Shown: one piece after another, positions 45,255-54,551 of the stretch
How positions within the stretch are numbered: position 1 is the stretch's first letter
Layout: each line of letters opens with the position of its first letter
NCBI GenBank assembly: GCA_017569305.1
Contig: CP069418.1
Span: 2,666,001-2,730,000, forward strand
DNA from: Clostridiales bacterium FE2011
GTDB lineage: Bacteria > Bacillota > Clostridia > Christensenellales > Aristaeellaceae
Reading direction: 5' to 3'
Length of the DNA stretch: 64,000 nucleotides
Position numbers and translations under genes: made by a program
The notes under the pieces: model-generated
The model's database searches: none
Told to the model about the DNA's origin: nothing
Seen by the model: the letters and a program-made list of their open reading frames with translations, nothing else

Positions 45255-46397
45255 GTGCAGAAAGAAGCGAAACGGATCGCAATAATCGGACACAAATTCA
45301 TCCCCTCCAGGGACGGAGGAGTGGAGGTTGTTGTAAGCAACCTTGCGCCGCATCTCGCGGAGGCCGGCTATAAGGTGACCTGCTATAACAGGACAAGCAA
45401 AGAGGCCAGGAAGCTTCGGAGACAAGGGAACCTGGCACGGGAATACCGGGGAGTCCGGCTGATCTGGACGCCGACGGTGGACCGCCGCGGGCTGGCGGCT
45501 GTATCCTCCTCAGTCCTTGCGACGATCATGGCGGCATTCAGCCGGTTTGATTTGGTGCACTTCCATGCGGAGGGACCGTGTGTTTTCTGCTGGCTGCCGA
45601 GACTCATGGGCAAAAAGGTCGTGGTGACTGTCCACGGGCTTGACCATAAGCGTCAGAAATGGGGGAAGTTCGCTTCCGCATATATTCTGCGGGGAGAAAA
45701 AGCGGCGGTTCGTCATGCCCACAGCATTATCGTGCTGAACACCAGCATGCAGGAGTATTTCCTCAGGGAATACGGACGGGATACGGTGCTGATTCCCAAC
45801 GGTGTCGAACCGGCAGAGATTCGGCCGGCTCGTGAGATTATCGAGCAGTTCGGACTGGTTTCCCGGGGATACATCCTTTTTGTGGGCCGCCTTGATCCGG
45901 GAAAAGGAATTCACTACCTCATTGATGCATACCGGAAGCTCCATACGGATAAGAAGCTGGTGATCGCCGGCGGATCATCGGATACAGATGACTATGTGAA
46001 GCAGCTGCATGAAATGGCCGGAGATACCCCGTCCATCATCTTTACCGGTTTCCTGCAGGGGCCTGTCCTGGAAGAGCTGTACAGCAATGCGCATCTGTAT
46101 GTGCTGCCCAGCGACCACGAGGGTATGCCGCTCAGCCTGCTGGAGGCTATGAATTACGGCTGCTGCTGCGTGACATCCGATATCAGGGAGTGTACAGCTG
46201 TTATGAACGGCTGCGGCCTCACTTTTCCCCGCGGGAACGCGGAAGCCCTGCGGGAGACGCTGCAGAACCTGTGCGACCATCCCGATCAGGCGGAAGCATA
46301 TCGCAGTGAAGCCCGGGAAGTGATTTCGTCCAAGTATACCTGGCAGGAGATTACGGAGCAGACGGACAGGCTGTACAGGAGACTCCTGGACGGCTGA
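45255..46397 (+). CDS. Glycosyltransferase family 4
   Basis: 380 aa from GTG 45255, or 383 aa from ATG 45246. AAAGGAGGGA ends only 1-2 nt before the ATG but is about 11 nt from the GTG, so GTG is slightly preferred. GT-B fold: IIGHKFIPSRDGGVEVVVSNL (donor-side glycine loop), VTVHGLDHKRQKW, FVGRLDPGKGIHYLIDAY, and LPSDHEGMPLSLLEAMNYG (E-x7-E). 35-45 bp after the preceding transferase. Confidence 0.92.
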   Translation: MQKEAKRIAIIGHKFIPSRDGGVEVVVSNLAPHLAEAGYKVTCYNRTSKEARKLRRQGNLAREYRGVRLIWTPTVDRRGLAAVSSSVLATIMAAFSRFDLVHFHAEGPCVFCWLPRLMGKKVVVTVHGLDHKRQKWGKFASAYILRGEKAAVRHAHSIIVLNTSMQEYFLREYGRDTVLIPNGVEPAEIRPAREIIEQFGLVSRGYILFVGRLDPGKGIHYLIDAYRKLHTDKKLVIAGGSSDTDDYVKQLHEMAGDTPSIIFTGFLQGPVLEELYSNAHLYVLPSDHEGMPLSLLEAMNYGCCCVTSDIRECTAVMNGCGLTFPRGNAEALRETLQNLCDHPDQAEAYRSEAREVISSKYTWQEITEQTDRLYRRLLDG

Positions 46398-46470
46398 GAT
46401 CGGGCATACGGCTGGAGGTATCCTGCCCGGAAATCCCTGAAATCCAACTGAAAGGACTGCAGCAATCGGC

Positions 46471-48051
46471 ATGAAGCTTGAACGCACCAGAAACGCGACA
46501 AGGAACATTGTGTTTGACGGGACACTGGAAATGGCCAACCTGCTGTTTCCGTTTGTCATTCGCTCTGTCATGCTGCATTGCCTGGGAACAGAATACCTGG
46601 GCCTGAACGGCCTGTTCAAGTCGCTCCTGACCTTCCTGAACCTGGCAGAGCTCGGCGTGGGCAGCGCAATGGTATTCAGCATGTACAAACCCATTGCCGA
46701 AGATGATACCCGGACCATCTGCGCCCTGCTGCGCCTGTATCGTACCCTCTACCGGATCATCGGACTGGTAATCGCCATGCTGGGGCTGCTCCTGATCCCT
46801 GTTCTGCCGGGACTCATCAAGGGGGATGTCCCCGCCGGCATGAACCTGTACGTCCTGTACCTGATGAACCTGGGGAACACGGTGGTGACGTACTGGCTGT
46901 TCGCTTACAAAAGCAGCCTGCTCCAGGCGCACCAGCGGCGGGATGTAATCAGCAAGGTCAGCCTGGCGGTGCGGATCACGGAATATACCCTGAAGATCCT
47001 GATCCTGGTTTTTATACGGGATTATTATCTCTACCTGTCCGTCCAGCTGCTGAGCCAGATTACCGTGAACGTGCTGACGGCGGTGTACGCGTCCAGAATG
47101 TATCCCCGATACGTGCCCGAAGGAAACCTGCCGAAAGAAAAGCGAATGGATATTCTGCGCAGGGTACGGGATCTTTTTACTTCTAAGCTTTCCGCCACGG
47201 TTTTTGATTCCGCGGACACCCTGGTGATCTCCGCTTTTATGGGCCTGACCGTCCTGGCACTTTATCAGAATTACTATTTTGTGATTACCGCACTGCGGAT
47301 CATGCTGGTGGTGCTTCTCAACGCCTGTATGGCCGGAGTGGGCAACAAGATGGTCATGGAGAGCCGGGAAGCGAATTACCGGGACCTGGAAAAGATCAGC
47401 CTCCTGTTCAGTTGGGTGCTGGGGGTGAGCAGCTCCATGCTGCTGTGTGTATTCCAGCCGTTTATGAATCTCTGGATGGGCGAAGAGAATATGCTCCCCA
47501 TGGGGCTGGTGCTTTGCTTCGTCGTTTATTACTACTCCATGGGTGCCAATAAGCTGGTCAATATGTTCAAGGATGCAGCGGGCATATGGCGGCAGGACCG
47601 CTGGAGGCCCCTGACGGCGGCGCTGGTCAATCTGGGCCTGAACCTGGCCACGGTCCGGTGGCTGGGGCTGTACGGGGTGCTGCTTTCCTCGGTTATCTCC
47701 ATCGTTGCTATCCAGATTCCCTGGCTGTTCCACAACCTGTTCAGGGAAGTGTTCCCCCGGGAACAGCTGGGCCGGTATATCCGGCTTTTCTGCGGACTGA
47801 CGGCGGCTGCCCTGGCATCCTGCACAGCATCATGGTTTGCCTGCCGCCTGTTTACGCTGGATACATGGCCGGCCCTGATCCTGAATGCCGCAGTGAGTTT
47901 CCTGGTACCGAATCTGATCTACTTTGCCATTTACGGACGAAACCACGTGTTCCGGGAAAGCCTTTCACAGCTGAAAAGGAACATCCTGCCGGGAAACCGG
48001 AAGACACAGGATGCGGACACCCCAGTCGGGGAAGGGAGAACCGAAGAATGA
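46471..48051 (+). CDS. Wzx-like polysaccharide flippase
   Basis: 526 aa, 12 or more hydrophobic segments, MATE/MVF-like fold. N-terminal RNIVFDGTLEMANLLFPFVIRSVMLHCLGTEYLGLNGLF is in line with PST-family flippases (GLNGLF motif). It would move undecaprenyl-linked repeat units to the outer face. A charged tail follows the last TM. The stop overlaps the next start (ATGA). Confidence 0.87.
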   Translation: MKLERTRNATRNIVFDGTLEMANLLFPFVIRSVMLHCLGTEYLGLNGLFKSLLTFLNLAELGVGSAMVFSMYKPIAEDDTRTICALLRLYRTLYRIIGLVIAMLGLLLIPVLPGLIKGDVPAGMNLYVLYLMNLGNTVVTYWLFAYKSSLLQAHQRRDVISKVSLAVRITEYTLKILILVFIRDYYLYLSVQLLSQITVNVLTAVYASRMYPRYVPEGNLPKEKRMDILRRVRDLFTSKLSATVFDSADTLVISAFMGLTVLALYQNYYFVITALRIMLVVLLNACMAGVGNKMVMESREANYRDLEKISLLFSWVLGVSSSMLLCVFQPFMNLWMGEENMLPMGLVLCFVVYYYSMGANKLVNMFKDAAGIWRQDRWRPLTAALVNLGLNLATVRWLGLYGVLLSSVISIVAIQIPWLFHNLFREVFPREQLGRYIRLFCGLTAAALASCTASWFACRLFTLDTWPALILNAAVSFLVPNLIYFAIYGRNHVFRESLSQLKRNILPGNRKTQDADTPVGEGRTEE

Positions 48052-49076
48052 TCAGTGTTATTGTGCCGGTATATAATGTGGAAAAATACCTGAGAAAATG
48101 CGTGGATAGTATTCTGAATCAAACCTATACCGATTTTGAATTGCTGCTGGTGGATGATGGCTCAACGGATGGGTGCCCACAGATTTGCGATGATTACGCA
48201 GCCTGTGATTCCCGCGTGCGGGTGATCCATAAGCCCAACGGCGGGTTGATTTCCGCCCGGAATAAGGGCATCCTTGCTGCCCGGGGGGACTATGTCTGTA
48301 TCCTGGACGGGGATGACTGGGCTCTCGAAAACATGCTGCAATTCATTCACGATACCGTATCCGGTTCACCGGAACTGCCCGACATGGTGCTTTTCGCTGC
48401 CCACAATGTATATGCGGATCATATGGAAGATACGCTGAACAATGTACCGGAAGGATACTACAACCGGGAACGACTGGAGAAGGAAATTTTCCCGTATCTG
48501 CTTATGGATACGCGGACCGGGCTTCATCCGGGCAGGATTCAGGCACATACCTGGGATAAGGCTTTCAGGCGTGAACTGCTGGTCGGGCATTATACACGTG
48601 ACGAGAGGATCCGCGTTTTTACCGACGTGCCCATGACCTATGAATGCCTTCTGCACTGCCAGTACGTGTACATATGCAACGAACCTTTGTATATGTACAA
48701 TAAAACCAATGAGGACTCGATCCGTGCCAGAAGCCGGGAGAACCTCCTCACAAAAAGTTTCGGTTACCTGGTCGCCTATATGAGGGAGCATATGAGCGGC
48801 CTGACGCCAACCATCGGCCGCCAGCTCAACGAATACGCGGCGATGCTGATCATCCGTACGGGGAAATGGCGCGTCCGGACAGAATCTTCCCTGCGGGAAG
48901 CCGCGCGGCATATGAAGCAGGGGCTCCATGAATCGGGAATGTTGTCATTTGTGTCTGCCGGAGATCTGCCGCGAAAGGCGGGAGCCGTCATCTTGCTGCT
49001 GAAAATGCATCTGGTGATGCCGGCTGTGCTGCTGTGCGCCGCCCGGGTCAGGCAGGAAAAAAAACTGGACGTATAA
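48048..49076 (+). CDS. Glycosyltransferase family 2
   Basis: 342 aa, GT-A fold. MISVIVPVYNVEKYLRKCV, LLVDDGSTDGCPQICDDYA and ILDGDDWA (the DxD metal/donor site) are typical, and IHKPNGGLISARNKGI follows the canonical GGLSxARN pattern. ATG 48048 lies in the end of the flippase gene; the upstream open frame is only the flippase gene read in another frame. Confidence 0.93.
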   Translation: MISVIVPVYNVEKYLRKCVDSILNQTYTDFELLLVDDGSTDGCPQICDDYAACDSRVRVIHKPNGGLISARNKGILAARGDYVCILDGDDWALENMLQFIHDTVSGSPELPDMVLFAAHNVYADHMEDTLNNVPEGYYNRERLEKEIFPYLLMDTRTGLHPGRIQAHTWDKAFRRELLVGHYTRDERIRVFTDVPMTYECLLHCQYVYICNEPLYMYNKTNEDSIRARSRENLLTKSFGYLVAYMREHMSGLTPTIGRQLNEYAAMLIIRTGKWRVRTESSLREAARHMKQGLHESGMLSFVSAGDLPRKAGAVILLLKMHLVMPAVLLCAARVRQEKKLDV

Positions 49077-49101
49077 ATCATCATGGAAAGCAGGTGTAAG
49101 C

Positions 49102-50589
49102 ATGTACAAACGAAGGGTGCGCGGCTGGTCCCAGCATATAGACTTTATGTTTCTGGACATCCTCTGCGCTTTTGTCAGCCTTCTGGCTGCATTCCTGATC
49201 GTTGAAAAGGAAGGTGTAAACTCCCGCTTTTTCTGGTGGATGGCCCTGGAAATCATCCTGGTGAATACGGTTGTGATGATTGTCATGGACACCTATCACA
49301 GTGTGCTGCATCATTCACCGTGGGATGAGATGATCCGGCTCCTCAGCCAGACAGGAAATGTGATACTTGTCCTGCTGATTATCCGGCTGCTGGACCAGTC
49401 TGTTGAAGCAGACCTGCTGAAGATCACGCTATATGGCTTGCCGATGTATCTGGTGTCCTGTTATATCATGCGTCAGGTATACAAGAGTTTTCTGAAGAAA
49501 AAACACCATATCCATAACCGGCATTCCATGCTGATTGCGTTGGAAGCCTCCCAAATTCCGACAGTCATCCCGAGAATTCTCCGTTCGAATTATGGAATCT
49601 ACCGATTCTCCGGTATGGCGATTATGGGAGCCAATTCTTCCGAAGAACAGGTGAGGCATGCGCTGAACCAGGTGCGGGAGGAGTATCCGGAAGTGGACAC
49701 GATTCCGGTTGTGGCTACAGCTGATACGCTGGAGCAATACCTGACCAATAACTGGGTGGATGAAGTGTATCTGGACGTTCCGCCCGGAACAGATATGCCT
49801 GTGGACCTTATCAACAGCCTCATGCGCATAGGTATTACCATTCATACCGCCCTTACGTCCCTGGATGACATCGAATCCCGGCATAAGAACGTGGAATGGA
49901 TCTGCGGTCACCTGACCATTACGACTTCTCTGGGTTATGTCACAGGGCGTGATCTGCTGCTGAAGCGAATCATGGATATCGCAGGCGGACTGATCGGTGC
50001 CCTGATTACACTGCTTCTTATTCCGACTGTAGGACTGGCAATCTGGCTCTCTGATCCGGGACCGATCTTTTTCTCCCAGATCCGGATCGGTGAAAACGGG
50101 AAGAAGTTCAGGATGTATAAGTTCCGCAGCATGTATATGGATGCGGAAGCACGGAAAAAGCAGGTGGCAAAGGAAAACGGCCAGGAAGGCCACCTTATGT
50201 TCAAGATGGAAAATGATCCGCGCATTATCGGAAGCAAACAAGGCCCTGACGGAAAATGGAAGAAGGGGGTGGGCGGATGGATCCGCGCCCTGTCCCTGGA
50301 TGAGTTTCCTCAGTTTTTCAATGTCCTGAAAGGTGAAATGTCCCTGGTTGGAACCCGTCCGCCTACGGTGGACGAATGGCAGCGGTACGAGCCCTATCAC
50401 CGGTCCAGGATGTCCACACGGCCTGGAATTACGGGACTCTGGCAGGTCAGCGGCCGCAGCAATATCCGCGATTTTAACACAGTGGTTCGTATGGACCGGG
50501 AATACATCGAAAACTGGTCTCTCAAAAAGGATATTTATATCTTATTCAAAACCATATGGGTTGTGTTCAGACGGATCGGAACGATGTAA
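49102..50589 (+). CDS. Undecaprenyl-phosphate sugar-1-phosphate transferase (WcaJ/EpsE type)
   Basis: 495 aa; initiates the repeat unit by moving a hexose-1-P from a UDP-sugar to undecaprenyl phosphate. N-terminal four-TM region, a Rossmann-like middle (about 120-270), then the catalytic domain from about 283: KRIMDIAGGLIGALI, PIFFSQIRIGENGKKFRMYKFRSM, LSLDEFPQFFNVLKGEMSLVGTRPP, RPGITGLWQVSGRS. The enzyme of the first step is encoded last in the cluster. Confidence 0.94.
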   Translation: MYKRRVRGWSQHIDFMFLDILCAFVSLLAAFLIVEKEGVNSRFFWWMALEIILVNTVVMIVMDTYHSVLHHSPWDEMIRLLSQTGNVILVLLIIRLLDQSVEADLLKITLYGLPMYLVSCYIMRQVYKSFLKKKHHIHNRHSMLIALEASQIPTVIPRILRSNYGIYRFSGMAIMGANSSEEQVRHALNQVREEYPEVDTIPVVATADTLEQYLTNNWVDEVYLDVPPGTDMPVDLINSLMRIGITIHTALTSLDDIESRHKNVEWICGHLTITTSLGYVTGRDLLLKRIMDIAGGLIGALITLLLIPTVGLAIWLSDPGPIFFSQIRIGENGKKFRMYKFRSMYMDAEARKKQVAKENGQEGHLMFKMENDPRIIGSKQGPDGKWKKGVGGWIRALSLDEFPQFFNVLKGEMSLVGTRPPTVDEWQRYEPYHRSRMSTRPGITGLWQVSGRSNIRDFNTVVRMDREYIENWSLKKDIYILFKTIWVVFRRIGTM

Positions 50590-50604
50590 CTCCCATGTTA
50601 TCTA

Positions 50605-50627
50605 TCAAGTCCTGTTTCCCGCACGTA
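50605..50627. repeat. Candidate attachment site, distal side (copy of tRNA-Leu 3' end)
   Basis: Identical over 23 bp to 37021-37043. The preceding bases (50581-50604) show no tRNA similarity, so this is only the 3' end and not a whole tRNA gene. Confidence 0.7.
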
Positions 50628-50659
50628 AGGGCTCCTGAGAGATCAGGAGCCCTTTTCTT
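50628..50659 (+). terminator. Terminator at the end of the polysaccharide cluster
   Basis: 11-bp stem AGGGCTCCTGA / TCAGGAGCCCT (50628-50638, 50643-50653) with GAGA loop and TTTCTT. It differs from the tRNA-cluster terminator at 37043 by two compensated base pairs only, plus one inserted A before the stem. Confidence 0.92.
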
Positions 50660-50730
50660 AAGTTTCAGCATCACAAATAAGGAGACAGGGGAATGTATCC
50701 CTGCCTCCATAAACTGTCGTCTGTCTTACG

Positions 50731-53337
50731 TTATAATTCGATCTCCGCAGCAACCTGTTCATCCAGGCAGGAGCCGCCGGCGTATACCTGATATTGACCG
50801 GGCTCAATAACCTTTTTCCCGGCATCCTCCATATAGATTTCCAGGTCGCAGGGATTGACAACGAAGACTGCTTCCGCGCTTTCTCCGGGTGCGAGGCTGT
50901 GAAGCCGTTCAAAGCCGATAAGCCGGCGCAGCGGGTGGACCGTTTTCGAGGGCGATACGCGCCTGATATACAACTGGGCCACCTCATCGCCGGTTACGGC
51001 GCCGGTGTTCGTTACATTCACGGAGACCCGCAGGCCGCCGTTCTGTTTCTCAACTTTCAGACCGCTGTAGCCGAAGGCGGCATAGCTCAGGCCGTAGCCG
51101 AAGGGATACAGCACCGGTTTGTCAAAGTACCGGTAGGTACGGGGGTGATTGATCAGGTCATAGTCTTCCATCGGCGGCAGGTCTGCATCGCTTTTATACC
51201 AGGTCATCGGGAGACGTCCGGCCGGGTTCGCTTCCCCAAAGATTGCAGCGGCCAGGCCGTTGCCCAGATCCTGGGAACCGGTTGCGTTCAGCAGAATGGC
51301 CGGCACATGCTCCTGCATCCAGTTGATGGCGTAAGGATAGTTTGTGATCAGGACAACCGCGACGTTCGGGTTTACCTCGTATACCGTCTCCAGCAGTTTC
51401 TGCTGCAGGGGGATCATTTCAATGGTGCTCCGGTCGATCTCTTCCTTTGCGTTCATGACAGGGTTGCAGCCCAGGGCAACAATGACCTTTTTTGCTTTCC
51501 TGGCCAGTTCCTTTGCGCGCTGGATGCCGTCGGAGACAATCTCCACGGTGAGCGCTGTCGCTTCCTTTTCGGAACCGGCCCAGGCTTCCAGAATATTGCC
51601 GCCTTCCTTGGTGTTGCTTTCGGGTGCGAGACGGACCAGAGGATCCGTCTTCAGCTTTCCGTCCTCCAGGTAGACGTTGCGGTTGCCAAAACAGTAGAGC
51701 TTCACGTCGCAAGCTTCGTCATTCCAGTATTCGGTGAGCTCCACGCAGTTTGCATTCCGGGACTGCGGTGTGCGGACAGCGTCCGCTTTGCCGATGGTGA
51801 AGTTTTCCATGAGTTTAAAGGTGAATGGTTCATCGGAAGACAGGGTGATCTTTCCATCCGGTCCCACCGTCGCGTATTTCCTGAATTCGGGAGCGTAGAG
51901 GAAATTGCTGCCGCAGCCCCAGTTCAGCTGTTCGAAGACGACGGCATCTTCCGCCCTGTCCACCAGTACCAGTTCGGCCGGGCCGGGATCGGGGGCTCCC
52001 CACGGAATCCGCGCCGGACGGCTGGCACCGATATACCTGTTCCCAGCCCTGAAACGGAACAGGGTTTGTCCGCTTTCATAGGGAATTGTCCGGTGCATCT
52101 TCTTTTCCAGGCCGGCCTTCAGCGTCACCCTGTACAGCGGCTTTCCGGCGTACCAGTCCATATACCAGTTGTTTCCCACAAATCCGATCAGAGCAATATC
52201 GTCCTCTTTTGAGAAAGGCAGGAAATGGTTCTCGTTTTTCAGCAGGACGTTGGAGGACTTGCTCATTTCCAGGGAGATCCGTTTCGCCTCATCCGTCCCC
52301 ACATCAGCCATATCCAGTTCGGCATAGGGGTCCTCCGGATCGAAGGCACCCTGGCGGATCAGCTCTACAACCGTGCAGGTAATGGATTTATCCATTTCTT
52401 CTTCGCTGATCAGGTCGCGCTCATAGGCTTCCTTTGCCGCTTTAACGACCTCGGTCTGATTGTCCAGCATGGCGTCCACACCGGCTTTCACACCCTCAGC
52501 CAGGGTTTCCGCATGGGATTCAAAATAATGATGGAAGTTCACGGTCTGCAGGAAATCGCCGCCGTCTGTCATGGCATACTGAATCCCCCACTGATCCTTC
52601 AGGATGTCCTGAACCTCATGGTTGAGCATGGCGGGCAGATGATTGATCTCATTATAGGAGGTCATAACGCCTTCCGCGTGGCCTTCCTGGGCGCAGTAGC
52701 GGAAAGGCTCCAGCTCATAGTCATATTTGACCTTGTCGCTGATGTCAAAGCTGTCATACGCGCGCCGGTATTCCTGGTTGTTGGCATAGAAGTGCTTCAG
52801 GACCGCGGCAGTCCGGACACGGTCTCCCCGGGCACCGGGGGCAAGGGGCGTGCCGTCATAGTTATGCTCATCCTGCATGCCGAGAATGTAGGCGGAAGCC
52901 ATCTTGCCGGTCAGGTACGGATCTTCGCCGTATCCTTCCTCGTTCCGGCCCCAGCGGGGATCGCGGCACAGATCGACAGTGGGCGCAAGGCGGCCGTGAC
53001 CGCCCTTGCCGACAGCATTTCCGAAGGCGCGGGATTCCTTTCCGGTCACGTCACCGGCTTTGCGGATCAGCTCCCGGTCAAAAGTTGCGGCCATACCGAT
53101 GGGCTGGGTAAAGGAAGTCGTGGGCGTCGGCGGATACAGCTCTCCCTGACCGGCCCGGGCCTGAACGCCGTGGGCTCCCTCGCCGCCGCAGGTGGAGGCG
53201 ATGATCCCCAGACGGTCGTTCCGGACCCGCAGGGAGAACCAGCTGAACTTTTCCTCAACCGACATTTGGGAAACGAGCCATTTCGCACGGGCTTCGTTCG
53301 AAAGGCCTGTATCATACAAAGGGGTATTTCTGTCCAT
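50731..53337 (-). CDS. GH3 beta-glycosidase (beta-glucosidase/xylosidase)
   Basis: 868 aa, no signal peptide, so intracellular. N-terminal TIM barrel (GEGAHGVQAR, GRLAPTVDLCRDPRWGRNEE, KHFYANNQE) with the nucleophile Asp in YAMTDGGDF. An insert of about 130 residues (about 415-540) precedes the (alpha/beta)6 sandwich (VIVALGCNPVMNAKEEIDRS), and a C-terminal fibronectin-III-like domain starts near NVTNTGAVTGDEVAQLY. It would hydrolyse imported beta-linked oligosaccharides; the domain set fits xylosidase-like GH3. Minus strand, convergent with the polysaccharide cluster. Confidence 0.92.
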   Translation of the reverse strand: MDRNTPLYDTGLSNEARAKWLVSQMSVEEKFSWFSLRVRNDRLGIIASTCGGEGAHGVQARAGQGELYPPTPTTSFTQPIGMAATFDRELIRKAGDVTGKESRAFGNAVGKGGHGRLAPTVDLCRDPRWGRNEEGYGEDPYLTGKMASAYILGMQDEHNYDGTPLAPGARGDRVRTAAVLKHFYANNQEYRRAYDSFDISDKVKYDYELEPFRYCAQEGHAEGVMTSYNEINHLPAMLNHEVQDILKDQWGIQYAMTDGGDFLQTVNFHHYFESHAETLAEGVKAGVDAMLDNQTEVVKAAKEAYERDLISEEEMDKSITCTVVELIRQGAFDPEDPYAELDMADVGTDEAKRISLEMSKSSNVLLKNENHFLPFSKEDDIALIGFVGNNWYMDWYAGKPLYRVTLKAGLEKKMHRTIPYESGQTLFRFRAGNRYIGASRPARIPWGAPDPGPAELVLVDRAEDAVVFEQLNWGCGSNFLYAPEFRKYATVGPDGKITLSSDEPFTFKLMENFTIGKADAVRTPQSRNANCVELTEYWNDEACDVKLYCFGNRNVYLEDGKLKTDPLVRLAPESNTKEGGNILEAWAGSEKEATALTVEIVSDGIQRAKELARKAKKVIVALGCNPVMNAKEEIDRSTIEMIPLQQKLLETVYEVNPNVAVVLITNYPYAINWMQEHVPAILLNATGSQDLGNGLAAAIFGEANPAGRLPMTWYKSDADLPPMEDYDLINHPRTYRYFDKPVLYPFGYGLSYAAFGYSGLKVEKQNGGLRVSVNVTNTGAVTGDEVAQLYIRRVSPSKTVHPLRRLIGFERLHSLAPGESAEAVFVVNPCDLEIYMEDAGKKVIEPGQYQVYAGGSCLDEQVAAEIEL

Positions 53338-53375
53338 ATGCTGACCTCTTTTCCTTCGACAATTGTTTTAAATAT

Positions 53376-53404
53376 CTTAAACCATAGAGTTGACTTCAAG
53401 TCAA
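53376..53404 (-). promoter_or_regulatory. Promoter/operator of the GH3 gene
   Basis: On the minus strand TTGACT (53399-53404), 17-bp spacer and TTTAAG (53376-53381). The -35 lies in a near-perfect palindrome TTGACTTCAAGTCAA (53390-53404, 7-bp arms), a candidate repressor site. Confidence 0.5.
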
Positions 53405-53482
53405 TAAATAAAAGATCATTCTGATGAACTGTTCCAGCAGCCTGTCATTTGTTGCTGTCGCTTCTCGCTTTTTGTGATATTG

Positions 53483-53511
53483 TTGATTTCCGGCTATACA
53501 CATGGTATATT
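53483..53511 (+). promoter_or_regulatory. Promoter of the SGNH hydrolase gene
   Basis: TTGATT (53483-53488), 17-bp spacer, TATATT (53506-53511). It diverges from the GH3 promoter, so the two genes share a 200-bp control region. Confidence 0.7.
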
Positions 53512-53541
53512 CGCAGTTAATGACACTGGAGGAAAACGATC

Positions 53542-54498
53542 ATGACAAACAAGGAATTGCAAAGCATTTATTTCGGCGCCTATACTTTTGATGAGACAGA
53601 AGACGGCTGGCTGCAGGCGTTCCAGTATTCGAAGGAGCAGGTGGCATATTTTGAATCCTGCATCAAGATCGGACTGGATTTCTGGTATGACCGGTGCCTG
53701 GCCACTACCGCCAAGACGCTGGAGATGACCACGGACGCCCGGACGATTTCCTTTGAATACAAATGTATCTGGGAGGGATCCCCGGACTCCTTTGAACTGA
53801 TGGTTGACAGACTGATTACCGAAATCCGTTACGTGAAGGACCTGCCGAAGGAAGGAAAGCTGGAATGGAAGCTTCCGGAAGGGAAAAAGGATATTGTGAT
53901 TTATCTTCCTGCGGACGCGACCGTGCTGATCCGCAACTGCGAGATTGACGGATCCTTTACTCCGGCGCGCAAGAATGAAAAGGTGCTGTGGCTCGGGGAT
54001 TCGATTACCCAGGGCTACGGACCGCTTCGCTCCGCGATGACGTACGTCAGCGTGGCCAACAGGATCCTGAACTACGACATCATCAACCAGGGAATCGGCG
54101 GATACGTCTATGACAAAAAGTCCCTGATGAAGATGGAAGGCTATACACCGGACAAGATTATTGTGGCCCTGGGAACAAACCAGTTCGGCTGTGAAACCAT
54201 GAAAGACGTGGAAGAATACTATGAAACGCTGATCGGAATTTACGGAGAACGGATCCCGATTCTTTGCATTTCACCCCTATGGCGCGGGGATTTGCCGGAA
54301 CAGATTCCCGTGCTGATCCGCTTCTGCGAAAACGTGAAAGCGATCGCCGGCCGTTATTCCAATGTGAAAGTGGTTGACGGGTTCAGACTGGTTCCGCACC
54401 TTCCGGAGTACTTCCTGGACAATCTCCATCCCAATGCGCTGGGAGCGGAAGTCTACGGCAGGAACCTGGTGGAAGCGATCAGAAACCTGAAGTTCTGA
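53542..54498 (+). CDS. SGNH/GDSL hydrolase, carbohydrate-esterase-like
   Basis: 318 aa, cytosolic. An N-terminal beta-rich domain (to about 145) precedes the SGNH domain. Block I is WLGDSITQGYGP (catalytic Ser), then QGIGGYVY (Gly), LGTNQFG (Asn), and DNLHPNALGAEVYG (catalytic Asp-His). The two-domain layout resembles CE2/acetylxylan-esterase-like enzymes that deacetylate oligosaccharides. It diverges from the GH3 gene, consistent with joint trimming of imported acetylated xylo-oligosaccharides (inference). Confidence 0.86.
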   Translation: MTNKELQSIYFGAYTFDETEDGWLQAFQYSKEQVAYFESCIKIGLDFWYDRCLATTAKTLEMTTDARTISFEYKCIWEGSPDSFELMVDRLITEIRYVKDLPKEGKLEWKLPEGKKDIVIYLPADATVLIRNCEIDGSFTPARKNEKVLWLGDSITQGYGPLRSAMTYVSVANRILNYDIINQGIGGYVYDKKSLMKMEGYTPDKIIVALGTNQFGCETMKDVEEYYETLIGIYGERIPILCISPLWRGDLPEQIPVLIRFCENVKAIAGRYSNVKVVDGFRLVPHLPEYFLDNLHPNALGAEVYGRNLVEAIRNLKF

Positions 54499-54551
54499 CC
54501 TGGATCCGGGAGCTAAACAGATCCATTACACTGAGAAGAGGAGCGTATGTT

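Larger units (their letters stand above)
37021..50659. mobile_element. Putative genomic island at tRNA-Leu carrying the polysaccharide cluster
   Basis: The region between the tRNA-Leu gene and the 23-bp copy of its 3' end at 50605 holds ten co-directional genes for a surface polysaccharide and nothing else. Both repeat copies are followed by homologous hairpin terminators. No integrase, excisionase or transposase lies inside, so it would be an immobile remnant or have been mobilised in trans. Seen: the repeat. Inferred: the integration. Confidence 0.55.

Noticed and set aside
50581-50627. A complete second tRNA-Leu gene
   Set aside because: Only the 3' 19 nt of the tRNA are present; the bases before 50605 form no D-arm, anticodon arm or 5' acceptor strand.
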